From assembly GCF_021130785.1 (NCBI RefSeq), contig NW_025777491.1, positions 32,004 through 96,003 of the forward strand: DNA of 64,000 nucleotides. The letters are read 5' to 3'. Under the pieces are notes generated by a model. The model saw only the letters and a program-made list of their open reading frames with translations. It was not told the DNA's origin and made no database searches. Shown here piece by piece: positions 48,365-62,601 of the stretch (within the stretch, counting starts at the first letter, position 1; every line of letters begins with the position of its first letter). Origin of the DNA: Homalodisca vitripennis. Taxonomy: Eukaryota > Arthropoda > Insecta > Hemiptera > Cicadellidae. Both the position numbers and the translations under genes were made by a program.

Positions 48365-51300
48365 ATATTACGTATTTACAATTTATTGGAATATTTTTCT
48401 CTGCAGACTGATTAAATATAAGGATAATATTCGTATCTTAATGTAATTATAAGTAAAAGGTTCGGTATTCAGTTTGATTGTTCAGTCACTTAATTAAGAT
48501 TTATTTTAACTCCTGTGAACAATATTTTTGCCTTTACTCTTTTGCAGATAATACTTAAAAATATCATGGAAGAAATAATGTATTGTAAGGGAATGTATAT
48601 GTGAATTTTTAAAAAAAATGAATATAAAGAAAGACATAAGATAATTAAAGTAGATCCAATCAAGTGTATGATTTTCTGTCAACAAATATAAGTTCTTTAC
48701 ATTACCTTTATATATTTAGTTTTATCCAAATTAGTCTTGAATTAATGCGAAGAAAATCCCTATTTTTAATTTTTATTGAGAATGTATTGGAATATTTTTG
48801 TATATATATACTGATTAAATATAAGTATAATATACATATCGTAATATAATTTTAGGTGAATTTCGATATTAAGTTTTCTTTGCAAGTTTCCAAATTTACT
48901 TTGTGCAAAGTTAAACGAATAATATTGTTTTTAACATACAACTATAAATATAGAAATGTAAATACCACTCTGATAACTGTAATATCCACGATAAGAAAAT
49001 TGTGGTTAAATATATTAAGAAAAAAGGTACGTACAGTAAGTAAAAGTCTCAATTATTATTATTGTGTGCACATACTTAAATTATTAAATTAGAACTAAAA
49101 ATATGTAAAATAGTCATTTATTATCTTGCAGTATAAAAGTATGAACATTGTCATGTTAATAATGACACATGGGGAATTAAAACGTGGATTATCACAAAAG
49201 ATGAAAGCCTGGAAAATATATTCTGCTAAATATTTTTACCAATACGAATTTACAATTTAAACTTTTATTATTATAAAGATAAGTAATATATTTACTTATG
49301 AATCTTATCAAATAAAAGGAAATTATAATAATATAAATTGTAATGTCATTCTTATATTAAGGAAAAATTCAAAACAAATTTAAGATTATTTATTGCTATT
49401 AAGTAATTTATTAAAAATATTCTTTTAGTATTATGATTACAATGTTTTAGTAACATTTAGGTTTTATTAAATTTTACAATGTGAATGACTATATAAGTTG
49501 GTGTTAGATGGTGAGGAGATATCGAAAAATGTGTTTAATTAAGTTTATAGATTTAGGCAAAAAATTGGTTTGAACAATATTCATATGTTCTATAATATGT
49601 TATGGGTTTGCCCTGAGCAAATTGTATGAAATAATACTGTAGATGTAAAATTAGAACTTAAAATGGATAAAAGTTAAAGTGTTATGATGACTGTAATGGC
49701 CACGATAAAATCCCATGCTTTTTAGTATATGACGAAAAAGATGTGCGTAAATAAAATTATTAATTAATTTGTTATTATAATTTTGCGACGTATTGAAATT
49801 ATTAAATCAGAAAATGATATTTTCTACGATGTCGTTGAATAGAAATTAATCGTCGTGGAACTAGCTAAGCAACAATAATTTTTAAATTTGTTATATTTTG
49901 TGATGGTTTAATTTTCACGTAAAACGTCGGTAAAGAAATCAATTAATCACTAGATTATAAAATTTACTTATAATTATCCAAAGTAATCGTCTGTATAGTT
50001 TTAGAGTTGAAAAGGGTAATAAATATTGACTCGTAAGGAATGGAAATGTGGATTATTAAAAAAATAAAGCAATGAAAACAAATATTGTATATAACGTATA
50101 TATAAACACGTATTAGTAATTTCGCAATATTTTCTTATAAAACCTTACTGTTAACATGATTCGGAAACGCCCATGTTTTTAGTATAGATAAAAAAGTAAC
50201 AGTTAATGTTGTTGTATCTATCCTTAAAATAGACAGTTGAAATTATGAAGAATGATAAGTTGATTCGATCATATTTTATTTCATAAATCGTTCGTGACTT
50301 ATGAAAATCACGAACGATAATTGTATATATCTATACAATATAGTTATAAATTAAATCAGCTAAAAGTAGAATATCAAATCATTTAGATAGATTTTCTCAA
50401 ATTTAAAATAATAAATAACGCAAATCCTTTGAAACGCAGAACGTATCATAGTTTCTATTTATTTTCTTTCCTAATATGTTGTATATTTGTTACTGATTTT
50501 GTAATTTTATGATAATTAAAATAGAAATTGCGTAGGTTATAAGAGCTATACGATCATTAGGAAAATGGAAATGTATAATGAGTATTACTAATGAAGTTTC
50601 CAATGCCACATATCTACTTGTACTGCACACGATTAAGCTCTAGTCTCTAATTACCTTCATAATTTCTCTCTCTCTCTCTCTCCTCACACTAATCACCAGG
50701 AAATTAACATCAATTGCTTGTACCTACAAATGTGTTTTGCTATTGCCTAAGGCAAACAATTAACCTGCAATTGCAGTTCTGGCTTCATTCTAGCATTGAC
50801 AGATTTTGAATATAAAATTATGAACTACAAATAATTACAATTTCCAGTTTTATGCGTTTCAGACGGAAGCTTATCTTACTGTACTAAGTCGGTTTAACTT
50901 TATCAAATTAGTGTCACCAATACCTCGTGTGACTTCTTCTAAATAGCAATAACATTACATTTCAATTTCAAAATTTGATGATCAAAATACGCAAATAATC
51001 CAAATTGAACAAAAGCCTTACGTTTAAACAACATTTAAATAAGGTTTTCAATTTTTACTTAATTTTATTTACATTGTTGCATTCTGTATGTTTAAGTTGA
51101 ATTTAGGTATATTTCAGTAAAAAGAGAACATTTCCATAGAAGCTAACTTGCAAACAAAATATCTGTTTTTATACTGTAGGCCTACACGTGTTTAGGTATT
51201 TAATCACGGTAAAACTCGTTACTATCAGGAAATAAATTATAATTTAATTAAAACACAAAAATATAGACGTGCTAATTTTATAAACACAACCTAAACTACT

Positions 51301-52609
51301 CCCTTGAAAAAGTCTTCAAATTATTTTATTGTATTGCAAATTTAGTCATTTGTTTCAATACAGAATACTTACAATAAATTATGCAGTATTTGATATAACT
51401 GCCTTATCAATATACATTTACTTTAATTAAAAGTAGAAAGTGCTGTTAAAAATATTTCATTTAGTTAATAATTTATTTTACATTTTTAAAAGTTAGTATT
51501 TAAATTTGCTGAAAACAACTTGTTTATTGAAATTTATTAATTCAAATTTATATTCGCATGACATTAGTTTTTGTATTTCGATTTTAAATTAAGTGGAATA
51601 AATTAAATTATTTATCATTATTTAAAAAGTTATACAAATTAAATTTAACTATTACCTATTTTGTAATTGAAAAAAATGCAACAATACTTGAAGGATAATG
51701 TTCTTGTATTTACCATAAAAGATTTAATTAAACTGTATCATTATAGTCCTTTGAGAAGCACAGACTGCGTAATCCAGGTCTCAGACCAACAACCCCTGAA
51801 CCCCTCTCATTTTATGTCGGGTTATAGAGCACTTTACTCTTAATGTAACTTTCCAACTAAACTCATGTCCAAAAACAAAATACAGAGCATGAGTTTAAAA
51901 AGTACTTTATTTTGTAAAGACTGTTCTAATAGCTCACAAACATTAGAAAATATAAAAATCATTTTCATAAAAGCAACAAAATAGTATCTCCGTGGCACGA
52001 TGGTAGATTAGAACTTAGTCTTTTCAAACGTTATAGTTTGCTTTCTCTTCTTAACCGTAGGATCTTAAACCATTTCCTTGAGCAAGCTTTCAATCGTTGG
52101 TCAAGAGAAGAAATTCTTGCTCTGAAAGCATTAAGTAAAAAGCAGTTTTTCACAGAATTGCTTGAGCTTAAGACTATTTATCTATTGTTATCCCCAAGAG
52201 AAGGCATTTCTCCAAGAGTATGTGGGAATTTCTGTTTTTCATTATGATCATATCTAACCTTACTTTCGAAGGAAATAACTTAACATCACTTTATAATATT
52301 TTTAGGTGCAAATATCACTGCCTTAGATATTTTATACATCCAAGGCAGTGTCAATTCTTGTTATTGATCGATTTTAGCAAAGTTAGAACACTTTTATAAT
52401 AATGAAATTTGCGCTAATATGTTTTAAAATACGTTCGGTAAAACTTTTGTATGACTTTACTTTAGTTAGTGAGATTTTAAAACTTATTTCAACAAGGTCT
52501 TAATGCGTAATAACATATACAATCCTATATAAAAACAATACTTGACATTAGGCGTAGCCAAATAACAAATATATAGTATTATGCATGCTTAAAATGTTAA
52601 CAAATTAGC
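48365..52609. other. AT-rich stretch with diverged short repeats and a hairpin
   Basis: 48385-48480 and 48785-48880 are diverged direct copies (GGAATATTTTT, ACTGATTAAATATAAG). Other phrases in 49.1-50.1 kb also seem to recur weakly. A perfect hairpin lies at 50287-50318 and a (TC)n run at about 50664-50682. ORFs 48664-49092 and 52038-52247 show no recognisable family. Confidence 0.45.
50287..50318. repeat. Perfect 11-bp inverted repeat
   Basis: ATCGTTCGTGA (50287-50297) and TCACGAACGAT (50308-50318) around a 10-nt AT-rich loop. No T run that would suggest a terminator follows. Function unknown. Confidence 0.8.
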
Positions 52610-53405
52610 CGTTGGGTTACTTCATCATCATCATCGTTAGACGTTTCCGTTCTCACGGGTCGTCGTACACAGCCTCCTCCACTTTAGTCTATCGTTCCAT
52701 GTCTCCTCTTCATCCACCTGTATTTTCTGTAGTTCCCTTCTCTCTATGTCTTTCCACACTTGGTCCTCCCATCTTCCTCTCGGTCTTCCTCTTGGTCTTC
52801 TTCCTCCTTCCTCCTTCTCCAGTGCTATTCTAGGCATTCTATTATCTCCCATCCTCTTCACATGCCCCATCCACTGTATTCTCTTCTTCCTTCCATTGTC
52901 TCTTGCAGTGAAACTACCTTCAATCTTTCTCTGGTTATTTCGTTCCTTATTCTATCTCTTCTTGTAGTCTTCTCTATCCCTCTTAAAAATCTCATTTCTG
53001 CAGCTTGCAATCTGCTTAAATCATTTTTAGTCCACGTCCACGTCTCTGCTCCATATAATAAAATTGGTTGGAAAATAAGATTTATACATCAATAACTTTT
53101 GATTCTTTCCCAATGTTCCAACTCCACACAATCTTCTTTTACCATATTGAAAAAAACTTTCCACTCTTCCATATTCTGTTTCCTATCTCTTCTCTTATTG
53201 TGCCCCTATCTGTTATGATACTTCCTAAATAACAGAATTCCTTCACCTTTTCAAGTCTTTTTCCTTCAACTAACACGTCTTTGTTATTTCCATCCCTTCT
53301 CTCTACTTTCATTACTTTACATTTTTGTATGTTCATCTCTAAACCATATTTCTTCGCCACTTTTGCCCATTTGTTTAACTCTCGTTCTAACTCGTTGGGT
53401 TACTT
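52610..53405 (-). mobile_element. 5'-truncated LINE insertion with a 13-bp target-site duplication
   Basis: CGTTGGGTTACTT occurs at 52610-52622 and again at 53393-53405, directly flanking 52623-53392. The minus-strand content is the 3' part of a non-LTR retrotransposon and ends in a short (ATG)n tail (CATCATCATCATC on the plus strand from 52623). Target-site duplication, 5' truncation and simple tail together show insertion by target-primed reverse transcription. Confidence 0.93.
52637..53392 (-). pseudogene. LINE reverse transcriptase C-terminal region, frameshifted
   Basis: From 53392 down, the minus strand reads ELERELNKWAKVAKKYGL, NIQKCKVMKVERR and VKEFCYLGSIITDRGTIREE. After frame changes it continues YGAETWTWTK and RLQAAEMRFLRGIE near 52960-53060, then MGHVKRMGDNRMPR and RRPRGRPRGRWEDQVWKD at 52637-52870. 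This order (CYLGS, GxETW, RRxLRW-like, GHVxRM, GRPRxRW) is the usual tail of the RT protein in many insect LINEs, probably RTE- or CR1-like. The catalytic YADD region lies upstream of the truncation and is missing. At least two frame breaks are present. Confidence 0.88.
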
Positions 53406-53724
53406 ACCCCATAAAATTAAAATTTTACAGTTTTGAGAATACATAAATAAAAATTGCACAATTTGTTATTGGAATTTACAGCTGGAATACTTGGAAAGGA
53501 AAAACACGAAGAAAATAACCTTCAAGTTTCCATCTATATCAAGTTCATCGTCATCTGACGCTAAAAACCTCTGCCAGAGATCTGTAGACTGTGGATCAAG
53601 AGACTTTGAAACATAAAAAATACAATCACATTCAAAATAAATGAATCATGATAAAAATAAATATAACTCACTTCATTTTTTATTCTTTATTAAAAAAATC
53701 TTATATATATGTACACAACACATA

Positions 53725-53791
<67 letters not shown>

Positions 53792-56700
53792 TCTGAGTTA
53801 TGCTTAATTTCAAAATAATGCCTATGTGTGTTGTAGCAGTTTCCAAGCAACTACTACGCATTAGCAAAATATACCTGGTTACATCTTTTTCATAAGCTAC
53901 CTTAACGTATTTTATATCTGTATAATATAATAAATTTGTCTGTAACCAACTACAACCTCATGCGAATGGGGTTCTTTCATGCAATTCTATAACGATTTTA
54001 TTTATATATCTCAGAAAAATTCAAGTGTCAATAATCTTTTTTGGGTTCATTATCTATCGCAAAGGTGTTCAAACATGATTGTATACGTTTGGGTTTTACT
54101 TGATTTAAAACCATTTCTGTTTATCCCTTAAAAAAGAAAAAAGCTGCACTGACAATAGCTTTTATAGTTTCAGTTTACTGAATACAGATTTAAATATAAT
54201 TTTTAATTGCATAAAACTAATGTTTTATCCATTATATGTAATCAATATGATCCCACTTAGAAAATAAAACCGCTATAACAACTGCTTTAAATCCGAATAG
54301 TTATAATAACATGAATTTGTATTTTAATTTTTTCCCTGTTTAATTTCCCATTAAAACTCAAAAGCTAACTCTATTTAAACGCGTGTTTGTAAATTAATTT
54401 CAGACATCTCAGTAACTATGAAATTATAATTTATTTATAATTTTTTTATTGTTATATATATAATCCTATCAATAATTATATAATTGCTGGAAAAGTGTAC
54501 ATAAAAAGGGTATTTATGTACAAATGGCCACATGTCACTCGCGTACAACACGACGTCACGTGGTTGGCAACTCATACAGGTTGATTGACATGTGACAAAC
54601 TGGAAATCCTTGCCCATACACACTGAAAATTTGTCATGTTTTACGAGGTAGTTATTTAGGCCATTAAATATATTTATCAAATTATTATATTTATCTTCGT
54701 TATATGTTCTATCTAAATAATGAACTTTCTTGCCTCATATATTTTCTTCCCGCTCATTATACATGCGTTAATTTTAATTACCTTATAATACGTGCCAGAT
54801 TGCAATATGCTAACTATATTTTTCCAAATACAGTCCTCCCCATCAAATAAATCGTTCTCTATTATCTCTTTATGGTGGTGACTGAACCCATCTTACTTTT
54901 CCATGCGTGAACCACCATCGGGCACCCTTAAACAAAATATTTTTTAATACTTAAGTCGTGATAAATATGCACATAGCACTTGATATTAAAATTGACAAAT
55001 TAATGTCTTAAAATTATATTTCATTTTTAAAGAATATACAGATTAAAAGTTGAAGACTGGTAGTACATGGTAAAACGCACGCCAGGTTATCGTGGGCGGT
55101 TTCCCGCTCGCTCTACATTGGACTATGCGAGTATGCCGAACGGGAGTGGGACACCCATTTTAACGACGATAAAATTGTGCGTTGTTGTAAATAATTAGTA
55201 TAAGTTACGTTGTAAACTGGTGTGTAACTAGGTGTGAGAAACTGCTAAACGCTTGGTTAATAAAATAAACTTTGTGGTGGCTAATTTTAAATACGAGTAT
55301 GTTCCTGTCGTGTTATGTATGGTATGAGTATGTATTGGTAAGTTGAGCACAACGTTCGATTTTACATCCAATACATTTACTGTCAAATTTAATTGTACAT
55401 CTTCGATACACAAGCAAACATAAACTGGGAACCACTTACGTCATAAAGAAAGGAAAATAAAATAAGTACGCATTGATGTTTCAGTTGTAATATATGTGTG
55501 TGTATGTGTGTGCCTGTGTAATGCTATATAAATCAGGACACTGAATTAACTGACATGTTTAATTACCATACATGAATCCATTCCACTTTCTGTCAGTAAT
55601 CCCCAGAGAACATGAGTTCAAAATGTCCTTTATAGCTTGTTTGTTGAAATAACTTTAGAGGTTAAGTTCAAATGTCAATATTTTTGTAAAACAAACCCAT
55701 CCATAAAATGTTATACATGCATAAGAAATGCATATGGTGTTTGTTTACATTATCTGCTTTCGAGCGTATTTGTTATTCAGTGTTTTGTTTTCTTGGCAAC
55801 ACTGTTACTCATAACACCGGTGTCAAAAGAGCCACTTTTGACAAACATTAGTCAATACTTCAAAGACGTGATTGACATTGCTATACAGATAATATTCTGT
55901 ACCATTATACTTTTAGCAATAGTTATACACTTTTTGATTGTTTAATTTTTTTCCACATAATATTGCAAGAAAAATTAAATTCAAATCTCAAATATGTAAG
56001 TAAAATACTTGTAAAGCCGTAAATGTTGTTGGTTTCGGTAGTTGCATACATCAGAACTTCTGAGGCCAGACGTTGTCTATTTATCTTCACAAAGAATGCT
56101 TATGGTTTATATCGTAAACATACATGTAGGTCGGCATTTTATAAATTATTATTTCCCCACTAGCTCTCTTTAAATTCGAAAAGAGACATTTATGACTCGG
56201 AGTTTGTAAAGGCACAAATATAAGTTACATGGAAAGGCTGTTCTAATGTTTAATCAAAATAAAAAATCAGGTGAATAAGAATTATATTGTGGTAAAAAGA
56301 TGTATTGACATAAAAGGGGACTGGTTTTAAATCAGATTTTTAATCAGTTGTATCACATGTTTATGTGTGTTTTAATGTAATAATTACTAAAATAAACTAA
56401 AAGATACAAGTTTTTAGGTATTTGTATTCCATAACATTTTACTTAAGTCACGAAATTTTATTAAAGTATCTTACTATTTATGTTACGCATGCAGAAGTCT
56501 AGTTATATTTAAATGAGACAGAGTAAACAACAACAAAGATTTTTAATGAAAATTTGTTTTCTAATCTAATTGATACAATTAATCTTAATATGAAAGTTTT
56601 TATGAAATATTTAAGTTATAAAATTCTACTAAACATGGTATATTTGTGGGTTCTATTTTATATTAAGTTTTGACGTACAAGTTTCACAATACAGAAACAG

Positions 56701-57635
56701 TTTTCAATCCAGTTTTATTTAGCTGTCAATGGTTGATCTTGTTACAAACAAAACTATGCGTTACCACTTCACAATTGCAATTGAGTATATGGTAAGTAAA
56801 TGTGATGCATATAAATAAAAGTTAAGCCCACTTTTAAACTGCTTGAATTGTAGCATTTTAGAAGACATTAAGTTAAAATTTAGAAATGCTATTACTCTAT
56901 CTCTAACGTCAGTTGATAAGGTAGGAGTAATTACGCTTTTATTAAATTTTTAGAGAAATCAATGAGAGTCATTAAAAAACTAAAATTAAGAGGGAAATGT
57001 AAATCTTCTTTCAAAAAACATGAAGTTCAGACACCTTGTCAAATGTATATATTTTAGAAACAATACTGCATTCAAAAATCAATGTGAATCATTTGAGAGA
57101 AGAGATTACCAAAATTACAGCATCGGATGTAATCTAATCCCCAGACCCCAGAAACACAGACTTAAGTTATTTAGAAACCTTCTGTCTCTAGTGGGAGTTA
57201 GGTTTTAGAACAGACTTATTATAAAATGTATTAATTAACTGGTAATGAATAATTCAAATGAATTCCGAGAACTCTTTGTCTAGGACATTCTACCAGTGAG
57301 TGAGTTTATGGAACAAAACCTTCTGCAAATTATTACTTTAAAAATTTCAGATGAACATTTAAAGAATGTTAATATTTTCCATCTAAAAATAAATAGATAT
57401 CTCACAGCTTATACTAATTTATATGTAATTACATTTATTTTAGAATAGTAAGATATTAATAGAATATACGCCTAATAAATATTTTTGTAATAATTATTGA
57501 CGTTGATAACTTAGGTTAATGTTGTTATAATTAAATCAAATGTTTGTTATTGTTATGGAAAAAAGGCCATTGATATAAATCCTACAAATTAGTAACAGTA
57601 CTAACAACTGAATTTCCCAAGAAAATGTTAAATTA
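53406..57635. other. AT-rich stretch with an (AT)n run
   Basis: It contains the (TA)n at 53731-53787. A GC-richer patch at 55070-55185 has no coding frame, and its ends carry AACGCAC/GTGCGTT. ORFs at 53673-53867, 54435-54680, 55228-55413 and 55637-55945 have no motif; the last is hydrophobic throughout and AT-driven. Confidence 0.45.
53731..53787. repeat. (TA)n microsatellite
   Basis: An uninterrupted TA run of about 57 bases, preceded by a shorter interrupted one. Confidence 0.97.
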
Positions 57636-57848
57636 CTACTTGGAAATTTGTTGAGCTGTAAGAGACGGATGCAGCTGTAGACAGTCGTACCAACTGTCAC
57701 CAAACTTTCTGAAGATCTCCCTCTTCTCAAGTGGAAGTAAATTTGTACTCAGCAATTTTGTAATTGTGGCTACAGTAAAAACGCAGTAATGTGTTTGGTC
57801 GTCACCCACTACTTGCTGCGACAGCTGATTCCGGTCTCTCCTTAGAGT
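57636..57848 (-). other. Candidate terminal coding exon, unidentified
   Basis: A minus-strand frame of 70 codons without Met is open from 57848 to a TAG at 57636-57638. It is GC-richer than the flanks and has balanced residue use: NQLSQQVVGDDQTHYC, STNLLPLEKREIFRKFGD, SWYDCLQLHPSLTAQQ. An acceptor-like TTTTTACTGTAG lies inside it (AG at 57770-57771), which would start a 134-bp exon at 57769. Another AG lies near 57842. The downstream 3' flank is AT-rich, as a 3' UTR would be. I cannot name the protein. It may be host, or a fragment of an element protein. Confidence 0.35.
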
Positions 57849-57849
57849 T

Positions 57850-60800
57850 TATTTCTGTCGTTTTTGAAACTTAATCTTAGCTTCTGCGTACTTGCTTGGA
57901 AACTTTTATTGGCTAATAATATACAACTATTATCAATATATAATCAAAGCCCGTATTTAGCTGTTTTCCAGCACAGGGCAGGAAGTCTTAAGAGAGTGTG
58001 ACATCTTTATTGTATTTGTTATACAACTTAAGATATTTACAAAGCGTTGAAATAATTATAATGCACATAATTAGCTATGGTAGTAAGTGTTGATTCAATG
58101 TCAATGTTGAGTTTAGCTTCAATTCACTTTCATCTTAGAGGAGCGTGGAACATGACGCTGTCACAATCTTGCCTCCAGGAATCCAATGGAGTAATGTTCT
58201 TCTGAAGAGATCCAAAATATTGTCGCTGACGAAGAAGCTCATAATAAACTATTTATATCGCTTCGATATCAGAGAAATCTATACTGAGATATAAAGTGTA
58301 AAAGAGGAGAAGAGGTATTCCCATTACTCATGAACTGGAGCTATACTGAACATTTGTATTACGAGCTTCCCATGATAACTACGTTACGTACAGGAAATGT
58401 ATTGCTCCGCGGTGCTTATAGATCATGTCTAAAATATCGTAGTGCGCTCCAGATTGTCGTACTAGAGACAACGAATATATATATATATATATATATATGT
58501 TCTTATATAAAATAAGTATCGTACAGAAAATCCAAAACTTTTTTTTAGAATTCACAAGTCATTTAGAATAAGGTTCGTTTTTACGTGCTTTTTTATATCA
58601 CTGACGGTTTTTATATAGTATCAATACCATTTTTTGAATAATGTACATTAGCGTTGTGAAAATGTAATTATATATTAAAACCTGAATTGCATTAATTTCT
58701 TGACGATAACAACTAAACGTGGTTCAAAAAGCAGTACACAACACTGCAATAAGTTTCCTCAAGTAGTCTCGAGCAACAAAAGGTGTGAAGATGGTTGCCC
58801 CAGTACAGCTGGGGTTCTAATTAATACCGTTTTGATGTTAGGTTTTTAAGAACATAATAAAAATTTACACTTTTTATAAATATTTCATACTATCTTACAC
58901 ATTTCGTATTATTACAAATGTTTAATAAACCTTCAAGTTTCAAGACAGTGGCAAAATTTTGTATACATTTATAAGTAGCTGTGTTTAATTATATTTAATA
59001 TGTCATCAAATTAGTCTAACGTCTTACAACAACGTTTATATGCGTTTAGCGAATATTATCTTTTCAGGTTTCAGGATGGTTGGGTCATATGTCATATTTA
59101 AAAGTGTTACGATAGCCAACAATGCCAACAATGACAGTTATCCATACCAAGAGTGTTGTGCAAGCTAACCATCCTAACTAGAAATATATCTTCAGTGTAA
59201 ATCTTTAAAGTGACAGCAACATACCTTCTTTCGACCAAGCGATATTTAATCATTAAAAAGTTCTTGAAATTAGAATCATGTTTGTCTGTATAAATAAGTC
59301 AGTCAACTATAACCCAAGCAAAGTTTCAGTATTATGAATCAAATTATTATAATAAATTACTACTATCAGCGCTCATGGATTTTATTTAATAATGTACTAC
59401 CTGTACTTCAGTATAAAGGCAAAAAAAACTTCTTTTTGCAGACCAAAAATCATTGCGTTAGGTGATTTGGTTACGAATACAATGAGTCATTATTCCTTCA
59501 TAATAGGGTAAATGACTCTATGTCACTGCATTAAGGATTTATTTTACGGCCGATTGATTTCTTTTTCTTAAACTCTGATCTATACTCTGTAAAGACATGT
59601 TGGTGGACAGTCATTTGCTGTAACAAGAAAAACTTACATTTTTGAGATTAGCTATGTATTCGTTTCAAGGCTGTTAATCCACAAAACAAAGTAAATTCAG
59701 AACACATAAGTAAAAACTCAAAATAAATGTCAGCGAGTTGGATATAATGACTTTTATTGAGAATATATTTTGTTATATCCCTAATATGTTTTAAATAAGA
59801 CCTCTAAATTTCGTTTGTTCACGTGTAAGAGGGGAACATGGGCTACAACTTTAAAATAATGTAAAGCTATGATTTAAATCTGAATTGTTTATTTTTATTA
59901 TTTATCTTTTAATATTTTGTATTGATTAAATAAATGTATTATTAATACAAGGCCTCCAGTTACAAAGTTGGAGCTCAAAACAAGTTGGCAAGCAGAATGG
60001 AGTGGAGCTAACTATATCCGATCTTGGAATTAGCTGGATATAAACATCATTTTTGTATTTGGAAAGATTTACTGTTCCAGTATGGAATGCATATTTTCTG
60101 GTATTCTCGTAAATAAAGACAGTTTTCTTATGTTGACTCAGATTTTCGTTTAAAAATCACAGTTTAAATCTATGTTTTAAAAATATTCCTTTTCTCTTGA
60201 AATTTATTACAAACATTTAAATACGGCCCTTATGCTCATTCCCAAAAGACTAAAGGTCTGATTGTACAGATAAAAAAACAGAAGGATAGGGTGAGCAAGT
60301 TCCGCGCATATAGATCGCCTTCATTAAGTCACTGCGGCCTGAGTAGTAAACTTAAAGTAGTCACTGTTTAATCTATTGCCGTATAGCTTGCAGTAAAACA
60401 TAATATATCTATTTGACGTAGTACGGTTTAGACAATAAAATTACGTTTTACTTCCTTTCACTCGTTAGGAAGCTACAAATATTAGTATCTACTAGGAGGT
60501 ATCGAGTAAAATATGATGCAAAATGTTTAATTACAGATTAAAATGTGATATTTTGAAATAAGCTTTGTTTTGCTGCGTAACTTCGTTTCAATCACCTGTA
60601 CACTATATTCTCTAATGTTTGAGTATGGACCTTCAACTTCAATTTCTTTATGCAGGTTTTCCACTACTCCAATTGAAGGAAAGGAACAATCTCAATTATA
60701 CCTAGGGGTCTGGACTCAACCTTATCCCTAGTTCAGTACTGCAGCTCTGTATTTGTAACAGACCTTGCAGTCTGCTTTAAACAATATCCTCTCCTATGGA

Positions 60801-62554
60801 AAAGCCCTTTTACAATGAAGCTATTACAATGTCGTTGTTAACTTTATATTTTCCTGTTACGAATACTAAAAAACTTAACTTGAAAGATTCTTGAGTATTA
60901 TGTTGTGCAGAATTGGATATAGATTTTAAATTCTGTCTCCTCACGGAAATGTGTTATGTACTTTGCCTCCCTTCAGGGTTGATAATACATCCCCATATAA
61001 GGATGAGTTATATGAATCTCATGTTACTATGTGAAATTTAATGGTACAGGTGTTCGTTCGTAACTGCTACAGAAGAAACTACAATTTCATGTCCCGTTAA
61101 GAACTCTTATATTCAACAACTTTTTACTAGACGTCACTACAGAATCAAATTTATATGTTATACTTTTTTCATGAGAAATAAGACTTAGTTATTCTACCTG
61201 CAAAAAAACCTAGAGGGTTTTTGAGTGAGCACGACCACATTTCTGCATATTGAACTGCATAAATATTCTGCACGGCAATTGTAAATTGGCTGCATATTGA
61301 CCTTGTCTTTCTCTAATTCTTTGGCTGCAATGAATCAGATCCATACTGTAGTATGAATCAATGAAAATATTGGATTAAAGAATTTGTAACGCAATTTATT
61401 TCCATTCTCAGAGAATATAACGTAATGATCAACTCAGATTACAGTCAAGTTTAAGAATGTATAAGTTAAAAAAATACAAGATAAATAATCTTATTTAAAA
61501 TTAAATTGCTATTAAAAAAAGAACACATAATATTTTATCATTTTTAAAACACTAAATTACAATAACTATCAATAAATTATGAAGCTGCAGAAATTCGCAC
61601 CAAATATCAATAAGCTTATGGGAAACCCCTTTATTCTCCAGGAGAAATTAATTTAAATTCCGTCAGTTTCAAATCTAACATCAAAGATGCAATAAACAGT
61701 TGAGTATTACTCATCAACTGTTAGAGGGTTTAATGCGCGAGGTTGTGAAAACAGTGGTAGTAATGCTCATATCCACGTTACCATTTAATATTTATTACTA
61801 TTTAAGTTTTTGTACACGTTCATTTGCATTTAATGTGAACACAAATTAAGCAGGATGATGTTTTATTGTGAATTACAAATAGCTAACTCCTATTCCGGTT
61901 TATATACAAAAGGTGATAGTAAAAACTAGAAACTGGTCAGAGGTGAGTATTAAATCTGTGGTCATGGTGTCTTTTCCTCACATAATAATTGAAGAATTAA
62001 AGCTGTTCTTTGTTGTTTCAAGGAATCATAATTTTATTACATAATACTATATACTAAGTATATGTTTAATTTAAACGATTTTAGAACACGTTTTTTTAGA
62101 TAATTCTTATAATTTTCTATTATCATTTAGACATAATTTTAGGAAAAACCTTATGTATTCTTTAAAATTAATTTCTGTTACTTTGTAAAAGTTAGTATAA
62201 TAATAATTAATCCTGTTGCTTGACTCAAACTATAATATGCAGGGTTTTCACAAAAGGGTTTTACAAACATCTGTGGATGATAGGATGAATACATATTTCG
62301 TAATGAAAAAAGATTACTTTTTTAAACGAAAAATGTAATTAAACATAGTTTTAGTCTTGTTTAGCTGCTAACCACAATTTTTTTTATTTTTTTAATAAAC
62401 AAAGTATTATTATATCATTACAATTCCAACGGTACTTTTCTCTAAAGAAATCTGTTAATGCATAAGCGAGCATGATCATCACGTTTACGGTACGCTTACA
62501 CAAGAAGGGAGCAGTAAAACATTTTTTATTTTGATAAGCATCAGCTGCTTTACA
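57850..62554. other. AT-rich stretch, nothing recognised
   Basis: A short (AT)n sits at about 58476-58497. Patches near 58150-58240, 59945-60010 and 60640-60790 are slightly GC-richer but have no sustained open frame with motifs. Confidence 0.45.

Positions 62555-62601
<47 letters not shown>

Noticed and set aside
51985..52075. tRNA-like start (CTCCGTGGCACGATGGTAG) that could be a tRNA or tRNA-derived SINE head
   Set aside because: It is A-box-like only. No B box at the right distance and no cloverleaf could be drawn.
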